A stretch of DNA of 64,000 nt from PALSA-600 sp963842335 (lineage in GTDB: Bacteria > Actinomycetota > Thermoleophilia > Gaiellales > Gaiellaceae): assembly GCA_963842335.1 (NCBI GenBank), contig CAWJGF010000016.1, positions 37,001-101,000 of the forward strand. Direction: 5' to 3'. How positions within the stretch are numbered: the stretch's first letter is position 1; each line of letters starts with the position of its first letter. A program made the translations under genes and the position numbers. Below the pieces are notes generated by a model that made no database searches, was not told the origin of the DNA, and saw only the letters and a program-made list of their open reading frames with translations. Positions 8,992-16,607 of the stretch are shown piece after piece.

Positions 8992-9315
8992 CTACGGCTT
9001 CTCCGCAGACTTCCGCTCGAAGATGACCAAAACGCTCAGGTGCTCGTACGCCGTGAAGCGATGCTCGGCGTGTGCCTCCACGAAGACCGCGCTCCCCTCT
9101 CGGACGGCCACCTGCTCACCCTTCACCTCGAGGACACCCGTGCCTTCGAGCACGACGTAGAGCTCGTCGTCCTCGTGAGGCTGCTGTCGGTCGGGCTCCG
9201 GGGCGACGAGCACGTAGACGCCCACCTCGAGGCCGGCGGAGTCGTGGACGATCTCGTAGCCACCACCGGCCTCCCGAAGCCGTTCCCGGACGGCTGCGAC
9301 TTCGAATGGGTGCAC
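8992..9315 (-). CDS. cupin-domain protein
   Basis: 107 residues containing a single double-stranded beta-helix cupin. Motif 1 is present in part as HEDDELYVVLEGTGVLEV and motif 2 as EGSAVFVEAHAEHRFTAY, providing His and Glu residues that could bind a metal. The length is typical of single-domain cupins, which range from isomerases to small-molecule sensors. It is 10 bp downstream of the cupredoxin-like secreted protein and is probably co-transcribed. The substrate is unknown. Confidence 0.8.
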   Translation of the reverse strand: MHPFEVAAVRERLREAGGGYEIVHDSAGLEVGVYVLVAPEPDRQQPHEDDELYVVLEGTGVLEVKGEQVAVREGSAVFVEAHAEHRFTAYEHLSVLVIFERKSAEKP

Positions 9316-9325
9316 GCCCCCGAAC

Positions 9326-9757
9326 CTACTTCACCCGGACGATCAGCCGCAGGACGTTGTCCTCGCCGACCGTCTTCATCGAGCTGGCCCAAGCGTAGTC
9401 CTCGCCCGGCTTGGTGGTGAAGCGGTAGACGCCCTTCTGTGCCAGCGTCACAGTCGCTGACGATCCCATCTTCTTCATGTTCGGGTGTACGAGCCGCAAC
9501 TTCGAGCCGGCCGTCTGAACCAGCATGTGCGGCATGACGTCGTTGTTCGTGATCTTCAGCACCATGCCGGGCTTGACACTGACGGACAGCGACGGCTTGA
9601 AGAGCCCGGAGTTGAACGACCAGGAATGGCAACCACGCATCTGATGCCTGATCGTGATCGTCGCACTGCTACCTGCGGGGGCCGCCGCCGTCATCGCGAG
9701 GGCAGCCAGCGCAGCGAATGCAAGTGCCGCGCCACGAATTCTCGTTCGGTGCTGCAT
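9326..9757 (-). CDS. secreted cupredoxin-like protein
   Basis: 143 residues from the ATG at 9757, which has an AAGGAGA site upstream; 20 codons further upstream are excluded. The N-terminus is a Sec signal peptide (RTRIRGAALAFAALAALAM, ending near APAGSS). The mature part has the beta-sandwich pattern of plastocyanin/cupredoxin-like domains (VKPGMVLKITNNDVMPHM and later KGVYRFTTKPGED). It lacks the usual C-terminal Cys-x-His-x-Met copper loop, so metal binding is uncertain. Cys and His in MRGCHSW and a His/Met-containing loop are candidate ligands. Confidence 0.7.
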   Translation of the reverse strand: MQHRTRIRGAALAFAALAALAMTAAAPAGSSATITIRHQMRGCHSWSFNSGLFKPSLSVSVKPGMVLKITNNDVMPHMLVQTAGSKLRLVHPNMKKMGSSATVTLAQKGVYRFTTKPGEDYAWASSMKTVGEDNVLRLIVRVK

Positions 9758-9911
9758 GACTTCTCCTTCGTTCGCAAACATTGAGCTCAGTGTCGGCAAG
9801 CCCGGCTTCGTCGCCATCCGTTCGGTGCCTCAAATGATCTGCGGGTTTGCCGCAGCGCTTCTGCGCCGAGCTGCTGATGCGACACCGCCTGAGGGAGCGC
9901 ACCCTTGGCAC

Positions 9912-10172
9912 ATGCGCCGACATAGCTACGCCGTCTGGTGGAAAGAGGAGCACGGCCCGCGGCACGTGGGCAAGCTCGAGGTTGCGCTCTTCCATGCGCT
10001 TCTCTCAGGGAATGGCTCGACGAGGTTGGCAGTACCACTAGATGCGATTAGGACCGTGGAGTGCCGCGGTGGCGAAGTGCGCCTGAACCGGCGTAATGAA
10101 GGGTTCCTACGAATAGGGAGCCTCGATGCACCCGGAACGCTCCGAGAGCTGGCCCACGCGCTCGGGTCCTAG
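9912..10172 (+). CDS. small hypothetical protein
   Basis: 86 residues from an ATG at 9912 (MRRHSYAVWWKEEHG). The predicted strands and the regular alternation of hydrophobic residues (GKLEVALFHALL, RLAVPLDAIRTVEC) suggest a small beta-rich fold of PH-like type, but I do not recognise it. Third-position GC is high, consistent with coding. The open frame extends upstream over the antisense cupredoxin gene, so the true start could be earlier, though not far into that gene. Confidence 0.45.
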   Translation: MRRHSYAVWWKEEHGPRHVGKLEVALFHALLSGNGSTRLAVPLDAIRTVECRGGEVRLNRRNEGFLRIGSLDAPGTLRELAHALGS

Positions 10173-10223
10173 CACGCATCGGTCTCGCTGATGGGCTAAA
10201 TGGAATCTCGAGGGGCTCGCCTC

Positions 10224-11138
10224 TCAGACGAAGACGGCCTCGATCTCGGCGATGGTTTCCGCGTCGAGATCGATGTCGGCCGCGGCAGCGTTCTCGCGGA
10301 CTTGATCGGGCCGCGAGGCGCCGATGATCGGGACGGCAACATTGTCCTCGCGCAGGATCCACGCGAGTGCAAGTTGAGCGGTCGTGTAGCCGAGTCGCTC
10401 GGCGATCGAGCGGAGGCGATCCACTTGCTCCAGCGTTGCGTCATCCAGGCGCCGGCCGATCGTCGCACTCATTCGTTCACTGGTCGCACGCGTCTCCGCC
10501 GGTGGAGGCGAGCCGGGTCGATACTTGCCGGTGAGGACGCCCTCCGCAAGTGGCGACCAGACGATCTGGGAAATCTCGTTTTCGCGGCAAAGCGGGATCA
10601 CTTCGCCCTCCGGAGCCCGCCAGAGCAGCGAGTATTCCGGCTGTGACGAGACGAACTTCTCGAAGCCGCGCTCGCGCGTGAGCTCGAGCGAGCGTTGGAT
10701 CAGCTCGGGAGTGAACTCACTGAAACCGATGTAGCGGACCTTTCCCATTCGCACGACGTCGGTGAGCGCCTCCATGGTTTCCTCGAGCGGCGTGTCCGGG
10801 TCGTCCCGATGACACTGGTACAGATCGACGTAGTCCGTCTGCAGCCAGCCCAGCGAAAGGTCGATCTGCTTGTGCACCTGCTCCGCCGACGGTCCTTCGC
10901 CGGTCCCGTCTCCGACTGGAAACCGGAGCTTCGTGCCGAGAATGTAGGAGTCCCGCGGGCGCTTCGACAGCACTTCGCCGAGAAAGCTTTCGGACGCACC
11001 GCCTGAGTACACGTTCGCGGTGTCGATGAAGTTGATGCCGCACGCGAAAGCAGTGTCGATGCACGCTCGTGCCTGCTCGTCTGGAATAGCACCGCCGTAC
11101 GTCTTCCAGCTCCCGAGGCTGGCCGCAGAGATGTGCAG
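10224..11138 (-). CDS. aldo/keto reductase with missing or altered N-terminus
   Basis: A potassium-channel beta-subunit-like aldo/keto reductase. Conserved segments include INFIDTANVYSGGASE (catalytic Asp and Tyr), YVDLYQCHRDDPDTP (His), SSQPEYSLL, SPLAEGVLTGKY and VPIIGASRPDQ. Homology in frame begins at LHISAASLGSWKTYGG (from 11138), but there is no ATG or GTG between there and the in-frame stop at 11205. The usual first ~10 residues (a YRRLGRSG-type strand) are absent. The first conventional start is a GTG at 11012, which would delete the first beta/alpha unit including the catalytic Asp region. Either a CTG is used, or the 5' end was lost by deletion or misassembly. Confidence 0.75.
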   Translation of the reverse strand: MHISAASLGSWKTYGGAIPDEQARACIDTAFACGINFIDTANVYSGGASESFLGEVLSKRPRDSYILGTKLRFPVGDGTGEGPSAEQVHKQIDLSLGWLQTDYVDLYQCHRDDPDTPLEETMEALTDVVRMGKVRYIGFSEFTPELIQRSLELTRERGFEKFVSSQPEYSLLWRAPEGEVIPLCRENEISQIVWSPLAEGVLTGKYRPGSPPPAETRATSERMSATIGRRLDDATLEQVDRLRSIAERLGYTTAQLALAWILREDNVAVPIIGASRPDQVRENAAAADIDLDAETIAEIEAVFV

Positions 11139-11139
11139 T

Positions 11140-11208
11140 CGCTGGAGCCAGCAGCACCCCGGCTGCGGTGGCGAGGGCTGTCGGGATTCGTCTCCGTCCT
11201 GCCTTCAT
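11140..11208 (-). other. orphan start with Shine-Dalgarno and signal-peptide coding segment
   Basis: An ATG at 11208 is preceded by AAAGGAG and begins a peptide MKAGRRRIPTALATAAGVLL-APATAH, a textbook Sec signal peptide with a cleavage-like APATA. After this the frame runs into codons that are out of frame with the aldo/keto reductase body and look non-coding. It reads as the 5' end of a different secreted-protein gene, divergent from the HtrA-like gene, joined abruptly to the reductase. Confidence 0.45.
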
Positions 11209-11415
11209 CGTCGATCTCCTTTCCCAGGTCTTTGCGCCTGAGGCTAGGAGCAGCGGAGCGGCGGTGAAGGGGGGAAATCCCTACGAAATCGTGCGATTCC
11301 CTCGAGCCGCGCGGGCGACGTCCTCACTCTTTAGGGACTTCTTAGCTGGCGCTCAACCTCCGCTTAGTCGCGGCTGCTGAGATGAGCTCATCAGCGAGCG
11401 AAAGGACAACTGATC
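11209..11415. other. intergenic region upstream of the HtrA-like protease
   Basis: 207 bp between divergent gene starts. It contains three TTAG-type elements (TTTAGGGACT, CTTAGCTGGC, CTTAGTCGCG) within about 50 bp of each other and just ahead of the protease gene. These could be repeats for a regulator, but no family assignment is possible. I see no gene in it. Confidence 0.3.
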
Positions 11416-12420
11416 ATGGGGCGCATCCACATCCGCACCGCCCTCGCCACGCTCATCGCCCTCGCGGCGATCGGGACCGGCACTGCCTTTGCGGCAACAC
11501 GAACGACGAGTCATCCGATCGGCACAGGCGCCGTGGTCATCGAGACGAACCTGGCCTACCAGAATGCAGCCGCGGCGGGCACGGGGATCGTGCTTACGTC
11601 GTCGGGAAGGATCTTGACCAACAATCACGTGATCGCCGGTGCGACGACGATCCGGGTGGTCGTCCCGAAGACGACGCACACCTACACGGCGCGGGTCGTC
11701 GGCTACGACACGACGGCAGACGTCGCCGTGTTGCAGCTACAGAAGGCCTCGCATCTGAAGACGGTGACAACCGGTAACGCCTCGAGCCTCAAAGTCGGCG
11801 CACGCGTCACCGCGGTCGGCAATGCGGGCGGCACTGGGAGGCTCACGTCCTCACGGGGCCACGTGACCGGGCTGAACAGGTCGATCACGGTTCAGGGCGA
11901 CAGCGGGACGACCGAACAGCTCACCGGGCTCATCGAGACGAACGCCGCGCTCCAGCCGGGAGACTCCGGCGGGCCGCTGCTGAACAGCGCGGGCCATGTG
12001 GTCGGAATCGACACGGCCGCATCGAGCTCCCCCTTCGCCTCCGCCTCGAACGACGGTTACGCGATCCCCATTGGCAAGGCAACGACGATCGCGAAGCAGA
12101 TCGTCTCGGGCAAGTCGTCGACGACGGTGCACATCGGCGCCACAGCGTTCCTGGGCGTGCAACTTGGGAACAGCCCATCCTTTGGGGGCCAGGGCGCAAC
12201 GATCGTCGCCGTCGTTCCAGGAGCACCGGCGGCAGCGGCGGGACTTGTTCCGGGCGACGTGATCATCGCGGTCACAGGCAGGGCGGTGAGCGGCCCCAGC
12301 GACATCGCGCCGATCATCCTCGCGCACAAGCCCGGCGACAAGGTCACCGTCACCTACTTCGACGCAAGCGGACAGACGCGGAACGCAAGCGTCACGCTGG
12401 CAAGCGGGCCACCGCAGTAA
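11416..12420 (+). CDS. secreted HtrA/DegP-like serine protease with PDZ domain
   Basis: 334 residues. A Sec signal or single anchor (HIRTALATLIALAAIGTGTAF) is followed by a trypsin-fold domain with a complete triad: His71 (NNHVI), Asp102 (TADVAVL) and Ser184 (GDSGGP). A single C-terminal PDZ domain covers about residues 240-330 (LGVQLG, PGAPAAAAGLVPGDVI). The length fits exported, one-PDZ HtrA proteins that handle misfolded envelope proteins. The ATG has a GAAAGGA site. There is no long N-terminal cytoplasmic region as in mycobacterial PepD. The repeated TTAG elements upstream suggest stress regulation, which is inference. Confidence 0.93.
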   Translation: MGRIHIRTALATLIALAAIGTGTAFAATRTTSHPIGTGAVVIETNLAYQNAAAAGTGIVLTSSGRILTNNHVIAGATTIRVVVPKTTHTYTARVVGYDTTADVAVLQLQKASHLKTVTTGNASSLKVGARVTAVGNAGGTGRLTSSRGHVTGLNRSITVQGDSGTTEQLTGLIETNAALQPGDSGGPLLNSAGHVVGIDTAASSSPFASASNDGYAIPIGKATTIAKQIVSGKSSTTVHIGATAFLGVQLGNSPSFGGQGATIVAVVPGAPAAAAGLVPGDVIIAVTGRAVSGPSDIAPIILAHKPGDKVTVTYFDASGQTRNASVTLASGPPQ

Positions 12421-12437
12421 GGGACTTCAAACAGCGG

Positions 12438-12680
12438 TCAGTTCGTCACTGTGCCAATCAGCGTTTGTACCGTGTACTGGGGCGGGTTCTCGCGCTCAAT
12501 ACCTTCGCCCCGCATTCCCTTGAACGCCTTCGTTGCCGAGGTGATCGTCCAACGGGCCGGCGTGCGGGTGTTGTTCGCATCGATCTTGACCAGGTACGTG
12601 ATCGTTCCCTTGCTGCCCAAGGTTACGTAGCGAAGCGTGATCAGAGGACCTTTCTGGTTGTGACGCTTGCCACGCAGTAC
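12438..12680 (-). pseudogene. C-terminal fragment of a secreted dirigent/allene-oxide-cyclase-like protein
   Basis: About 80 codons open from a stop at 12681 and ending in a regular stop at 12438. The segment (GSKGTITYLVKIDANN, SATKAFKGMRGEGIE, TLIGTVTN) resembles the C-terminal half of small secreted barrel proteins of the dirigent-like group. There is no ATG start and no signal peptide, and upstream frames do not continue the homology. I read it as a truncated remnant; a TTG at 12620 could start a 60-residue peptide but that would be half a fold. Confidence 0.5.
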
Positions 12681-12783
12681 CTAAAGGGGGTCGACAAGGC
12701 AGGCCTCCTCAGTACCATCCGACGCTCAAGAACAGGCCCAGGGCTGCCCCTCTCTCTTCGCGGCCCTTTGTTCATCCTCTCCC

Positions 12784-13293
12784 GTGCCGAACTCTCTCCG
12801 CAGCCGCCTGCTGACGTGCGCATTTGCCGCGACGTTGTTCTGCTGCACCGTTGCTGGTCTGCACAAGCCGGCAGCGGCGGCCGCGCAACACGCACCTTCG
12901 CAGGACGTTCACAAGCGGATGACTCGAACCCTCGGCGATCGCGCGGCGGCAATTGCCGTCAAAGAAGTGGGAGTGCCGTATCGCTGGGGAGGCACCTCGC
13001 CGGCGAGCGGCTTTGACTGCTCGGGCCTCGTTTACTGGACGTACGGCCGGCTTGGCATCGCACTCCCACACAGCTCCTACTCGTTGTATGACACGGGCCG
13101 CCGCGTCGAACGTTCGCGCATGCGGCCCGGCGACGTGCTCATCTTCTCCGGCCTCGGTCACGTCGGCATCTACATCGGGCGCGGGCAAATGGTCCACGCG
13201 CCTCACTCGGGTACCGTCGTTCAGGTGGTGAGGTTGGGAAGCTCGTCGTATGGCTCGCGGATCGTCGGCATCCGGCGGATCCGCAAGCGCTGA
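12784..13293 (+). CDS. secreted NlpC/P60 peptidoglycan endopeptidase
   Basis: 169 residues starting at a GTG. A signal peptide (LLTCAFAATLFCCTVAGL, ending near PAAAAA) precedes a C-terminal NlpC/P60 papain-like domain. The catalytic residues are Cys79 (FDCSGLVYW) and His126 (GLGHVGIYIG), with a further His in the HAPHSG motif. The family cleaves D-gamma-glutamyl-meso-diaminopimelate or similar stem-peptide bonds during wall remodelling. The linker is short and no coiled coil or LysM is present, so this is a minimal hydrolase. Confidence 0.93.
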   Translation: MPNSLRSRLLTCAFAATLFCCTVAGLHKPAAAAAQHAPSQDVHKRMTRTLGDRAAAIAVKEVGVPYRWGGTSPASGFDCSGLVYWTYGRLGIALPHSSYSLYDTGRRVERSRMRPGDVLIFSGLGHVGIYIGRGQMVHAPHSGTVVQVVRLGSSSYGSRIVGIRRIRKR

Positions 13294-13414
13294 ACTCGTC
13301 CCACTGTGACTGAAGCGCGCCGTAAGTGCGCCGAAACGCTGACGTACCCTTTCGCTCGCTTCCGCTTCGATCTATGACGGAAGGCCACTGGCCTTTCAAC
13401 CGATTGGAGTGCGC

Positions 13415-14491
13415 ATGTCAAGAGTCCTGCTGGTCGTCATCCTCGGAGTGCTGCTCCTCCTTCCTGCCGCAGCCGATGCCGCCGGGTCCAGCGGTGTCGT
13501 CATCAGCCAGGTTTACGGAGGCGGTGGAAACGCGGGCGCCACATTTCGGAACGATTACGTCGAGCTCTTCAACGCCGGGTCAGCCACCGTCGACCTAGCG
13601 GGCTCGACAGTGCAGTACGCCACGGCCGCTGGAACGACGTGGCAGGCGACCGCCCTCGCCGGAACAATCGCGCCCGGCCGCTCCTACCTGGTCCAGCTTG
13701 CATCGAACGCCGACGTCGGCGCCGCTCTTCCGACTCCGGATGCGACCGGGACGAGCAACCTCGGCGCAGCGAGCGGGAAGATTGCGCTCGTTACGGGCAC
13801 GGCCGCGCTCACGTGTGGGGCCTCGGCCGGGAGCTGTTCGGGACTCGTAGAGGATCTCGTTGGCTACGGCGATGCGAGCGATTTCGAGGGCTCCGGTTCC
13901 GCTGCGGCGCTCTCCAACAGCACGGCCGCGGTTCGTGCGAACAGCGGTTGCGCCGACACGAACGACAACGCCGCCGACTTCACGGCGGCCACGCCTGCGC
14001 CACGGAACTCAGCTTCCCCTGCGCACGTGTGTGCCGGCACGCCTTCCTCCGGGCCGAGCGGCTCCGTGAACGTCGATCTCAACGTGGCTTCCGTCCTCAC
14101 CGTGTCACTCGACCATCCGTCCCTCAGCTTCGGAACGTTTACGTCCGGCGATCGGCCGGCGCCGCTTCCTGAGCGGGTCACCGTGTCGAGCAACAACGCC
14201 GCCGGCTACTCGCTCGCGGTCGCTCGGACGACCTTCGCCCCGACCGACCTTCCGCTCGCGCTGTCGGCGAGCGCACCGGCCGGTGGAACGCTAGGAGGCG
14301 GCCTCAGCGGTGGCGCACTCGTTCCGATCCCGGTCGCGCCGGCGACGGGGTTGACCGTGGGCACGAAGTCCGCGGCAAGTGCAGCAGGTGGCGATATCTG
14401 GGCGACGAACATCGGCTTCTCTGCTCCGTTGCCGCTCGTCGCGACCGGCCACTACTCGGCAACCGTGACTTTCACGGCGCTCGCTCGTTGA
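13415..14491 (+). CDS. secreted lamin-tail-domain protein with C-terminal beta domain
   Basis: 358 residues from the ATG at 13415, preceded by TTGGAG. Signal peptide RVLLVVILGVLLLLPAAADA, then a lamin-tail domain (about residues 25-195; GVVISQVYGGGGN, NDYVELFNAG, DLAGSTVQY). The C-terminal ~145 residues (from SVNVDLNVASVLTVSL) look like a separate beta-sandwich of the kind seen in WxL-like or surface proteins. The stop overlaps the TTG start of the next gene (TTGA), so the two products are made together. Lamin-tail domains in bacteria occur on secreted nucleases and surface proteins; no nuclease domain is present here. Confidence 0.8.
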   Translation: MSRVLLVVILGVLLLLPAAADAAGSSGVVISQVYGGGGNAGATFRNDYVELFNAGSATVDLAGSTVQYATAAGTTWQATALAGTIAPGRSYLVQLASNADVGAALPTPDATGTSNLGAASGKIALVTGTAALTCGASAGSCSGLVEDLVGYGDASDFEGSGSAAALSNSTAAVRANSGCADTNDNAADFTAATPAPRNSASPAHVCAGTPSSGPSGSVNVDLNVASVLTVSLDHPSLSFGTFTSGDRPAPLPERVTVSSNNAAGYSLAVARTTFAPTDLPLALSASAPAGGTLGGGLSGGALVPIPVAPATGLTVGTKSAASAAGGDIWATNIGFSAPLPLVATGHYSATVTFTALAR

Positions 14492-15216
14492 ACAGAACGC
14501 TCGGGCTTGCCGCCTTCGCCGGGCTTTTGCTGACCGCCTCTGCCGCAGAGGCGGTCAGCGCCGATCGGCCTCGCGTCGCCCTTTCCGTCTCGCCTGCACG
14601 ACTCGCACTCGCTGCACCCGGATCGAGGAGGATCAACGTGCGAAACGACGGCGCCGAGCAGGTCGTCGTCGACGTCCGTCGGCGAACCGTCGTGACGAGG
14701 TGGCTCCAGATCTCACCGGAACGTTTGCTCCTCGGCCCGGGAAGAAGCGCAGTCTTGACGGTCCGCGCCAAGGCGGGACCGGACGCCGAACCCGGTGACC
14801 ACCAAGTACTGGTCCTACTGACGACGCGCCCCCAGCACGGCAGCCGCGTCGCTCTTCGGCTCAGGCTTGGGGTCCGCGTCAATGTGAGGATGCCGGGAAG
14901 GATCGTGCGCCGTCTCGCGCTGGGCGGTGTTCGCGTCCACCGGAGGCGTGGCTTGCGGTTCATCTTTGTCCCGATCGTCAACCGCGGCAACGTCACCGTG
15001 CAACTCCGCGGGCACGTAAAAGCCTCGTTGTTGCGCCGCGGCGATCGAGTCGCGCGGCTACAAGTCACGGCGCGGCCCGCCCTGCCTCCCGGCGTGCGCA
15101 CGTTCCTCGCTCTCCGCTACGCCGGCCGCGTGCGAGGTCATGTGGTGGCGGTTGTTCAGATCCGGATGGGCCCCGATGCTCGCCCCGTGGAGCGCCGGTA
15201 TCGACTCCGGCTGTGA
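14488..15216 (+). CDS. secreted Ig-fold protein, partner of the lamin-tail protein
   Basis: 242 residues. The N-terminal signal peptide is LGLAAFAGLLLTASAAEA. The first ~110 mature residues have the pattern of a COG1470/chaperone-like or DUF916-like Ig domain (VSPARLALAAPGSRRINVRNDG; DHQVLVLLTT), and the rest is Arg/Val-rich beta structure (NRGNVTVQLRG). There is no obvious C-terminal anchor. It is translationally coupled to the upstream lamin-tail protein through overlapping TTGA, so they probably work together at the cell surface. The pairing resembles WxL/DUF916 gene pairs in layout, but I see no WxL motif. Confidence 0.65.
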   Translation: MNRTLGLAAFAGLLLTASAAEAVSADRPRVALSVSPARLALAAPGSRRINVRNDGAEQVVVDVRRRTVVTRWLQISPERLLLGPGRSAVLTVRAKAGPDAEPGDHQVLVLLTTRPQHGSRVALRLRLGVRVNVRMPGRIVRRLALGGVRVHRRRGLRFIFVPIVNRGNVTVQLRGHVKASLLRRGDRVARLQVTARPALPPGVRTFLALRYAGRVRGHVVAVVQIRMGPDARPVERRYRLRL

Positions 15217-15239
15217 TCGAGCGGATCTAAACTCGCAAC

Positions 15240-15587
15240 GTGGACACACGGGAGGCTGCGCAGCGCTGGGCGGAGACGTGGGAACGCGGTTGGCACGAGC
15301 ACGACGCCGACGCCATCGCGGCTCTCTACGCCGAGGGGGTGTACTGGCAGCAGCATCCGTTTCGCGAGCCTGAGCCCGGCTACCTCACTCGCGTGTTCGA
15401 CGAGGAGGAGTCAGCGGAGTGCGAATTCGGAGCGCCGATCGTGGACGGCGATCGGGCCGCCGTGCCGTGGAACGGCCAGACCACGCTCACCGACGGTCGG
15501 ACCGAGGACCTCTTCGGCGTTTCGCTCCTGCGCTTCGACCCAGAAGGGCTCGTGGTCGACCAGCGCGACATCTGGGTCGGCCGCTAG
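15240..15587 (+). CDS. SnoaL-like / NTF2-fold protein
   Basis: 115 residues from a GTG start. The pattern WAETWERGWHEHDADAIAAL through VYWQQHPFREP and a C-terminal FDPEGLVVDQRDIWVGR is typical of SnoaL-like polyketide-cyclase/NTF2 folds, which serve as small-molecule isomerases, hydratases or binding proteins. No definite catalytic set is visible. The stop codon overlaps that of the convergent phosphotransferase gene within CTAG. Confidence 0.8.
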   Translation: MDTREAAQRWAETWERGWHEHDADAIAALYAEGVYWQQHPFREPEPGYLTRVFDEEESAECEFGAPIVDGDRAAVPWNGQTTLTDGRTEDLFGVSLLRFDPEGLVVDQRDIWVGR

Positions 15588-16516
15588 TCACCGCCCGTCT
15601 TGGTGAGTGCGCGCCGAATGACGACCTGGTACCACTCGTCGAACCGAGGATGTTCCTCCGGCGGCAGGGCATCCCGCTGCCGCGCCCACGCGAACGCGTG
15701 CGCGAACTTGCCAACGCGCATCGCGAGGGCGAACGTCTCCTCGTGACCGTTGCCCCACGCCTCCAGATACGCGTCGCGCAGTCGCGCGAACCACGGGTCG
15801 GACGGCAGCAGCTTGTTGATCTCCTCGAGAAAGCGGAACGTCACGACGAGCGAGAAGAAAGGATGCGCGACCGACGAGTCGCCCCAGTCGAGGAGGCGCA
15901 ACTGTTTGCCATCTGAGTACACGTTCGCGTGGTGGAGGTCGTCGTGCTGAATTGTGTCGGGCACGCCGTGTGCGGCGAGCTCGGTGCAGAGCTCCGCGAA
16001 GCGGGGCGCAAACTTGTGCAGCCGCTGGATCTCGTCCTGCTTCAGAGGCAGCTCGCCTTGGAGGAAACGCTCGTAACGTGCCGGCAGCGTCGGAACGCGC
16101 AGGTCCGGAACACCGTGTGCGATCTGCTGGTTCGCGTGGGCAACTTCCCCGCGCTGGAGCTCGGAGCAGAGCGGCATCACGGCAAGCCATGTTTCGGGCG
16201 GGTTGCCGAACACGCGGATCGGTGTGCCCGCGTCGGCAAGAAGGAGCCACGCCCGCTCCTCGTCGTGCCCGAGTACCTCCGGGAGCCGGTCGGGCCAGCG
16301 TGCGAAGAGCTCGGCGGTGAGGCGCGGCTCGAACGCCTGGACAGGAGCGCAGGCCTTGAACCAGGTGACACCGTCGGCGAGTGGCACGCGCAGAACCGTC
16401 GACCACGGTCGCTCGTGCGCCGTCTCGATCGCGCCGACCGGATCGACGTGCGCGCGGATCCAGTCTTCGGCTGCGGTGCGGTCCACGTCTCCGATCTGAT
16501 TGAGCCGGACGCTCAT
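15584..16516 (-). CDS. aminoglycoside/choline-kinase-like phosphotransferase
   Basis: 310 residues from the ATG at 16516 (MSVRLNQIGD); 20 codons upstream are excluded. The catalytic loop is IQHDDLHHANV (Brenner-type HxDxxxxN) and the metal-binding aspartate is in LLDWGDSSVAHPF. This is the APH/choline-kinase fold that phosphorylates hydroxyls of small molecules. Nothing nearby hints at the substrate, and antibiotic resistance should not be assumed. It is convergent with the SnoaL-like gene with overlapping stops. Confidence 0.87.
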   Translation of the reverse strand: MSVRLNQIGDVDRTAAEDWIRAHVDPVGAIETAHERPWSTVLRVPLADGVTWFKACAPVQAFEPRLTAELFARWPDRLPEVLGHDEERAWLLLADAGTPIRVFGNPPETWLAVMPLCSELQRGEVAHANQQIAHGVPDLRVPTLPARYERFLQGELPLKQDEIQRLHKFAPRFAELCTELAAHGVPDTIQHDDLHHANVYSDGKQLRLLDWGDSSVAHPFFSLVVTFRFLEEINKLLPSDPWFARLRDAYLEAWGNGHEETFALAMRVGKFAHAFAWARQRDALPPEEHPRFDEWYQVVIRRALTKTGGD

Positions 16517-16607
16517 CCCGCCAGTAAGACAGAAGGCAGGACAGCCGACCGCCGCGGCGGGCAGACTGTCGCTCAAGTCAGATGAGCTTCTCTCCGATAC
16601 GAACGCA

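Noticed and set aside
15584..16516. Aminoglycoside-resistance gene
   Set aside because: The fold and Brenner motif fit the wide APH/choline-kinase superfamily; nothing supports antibiotic specificity.
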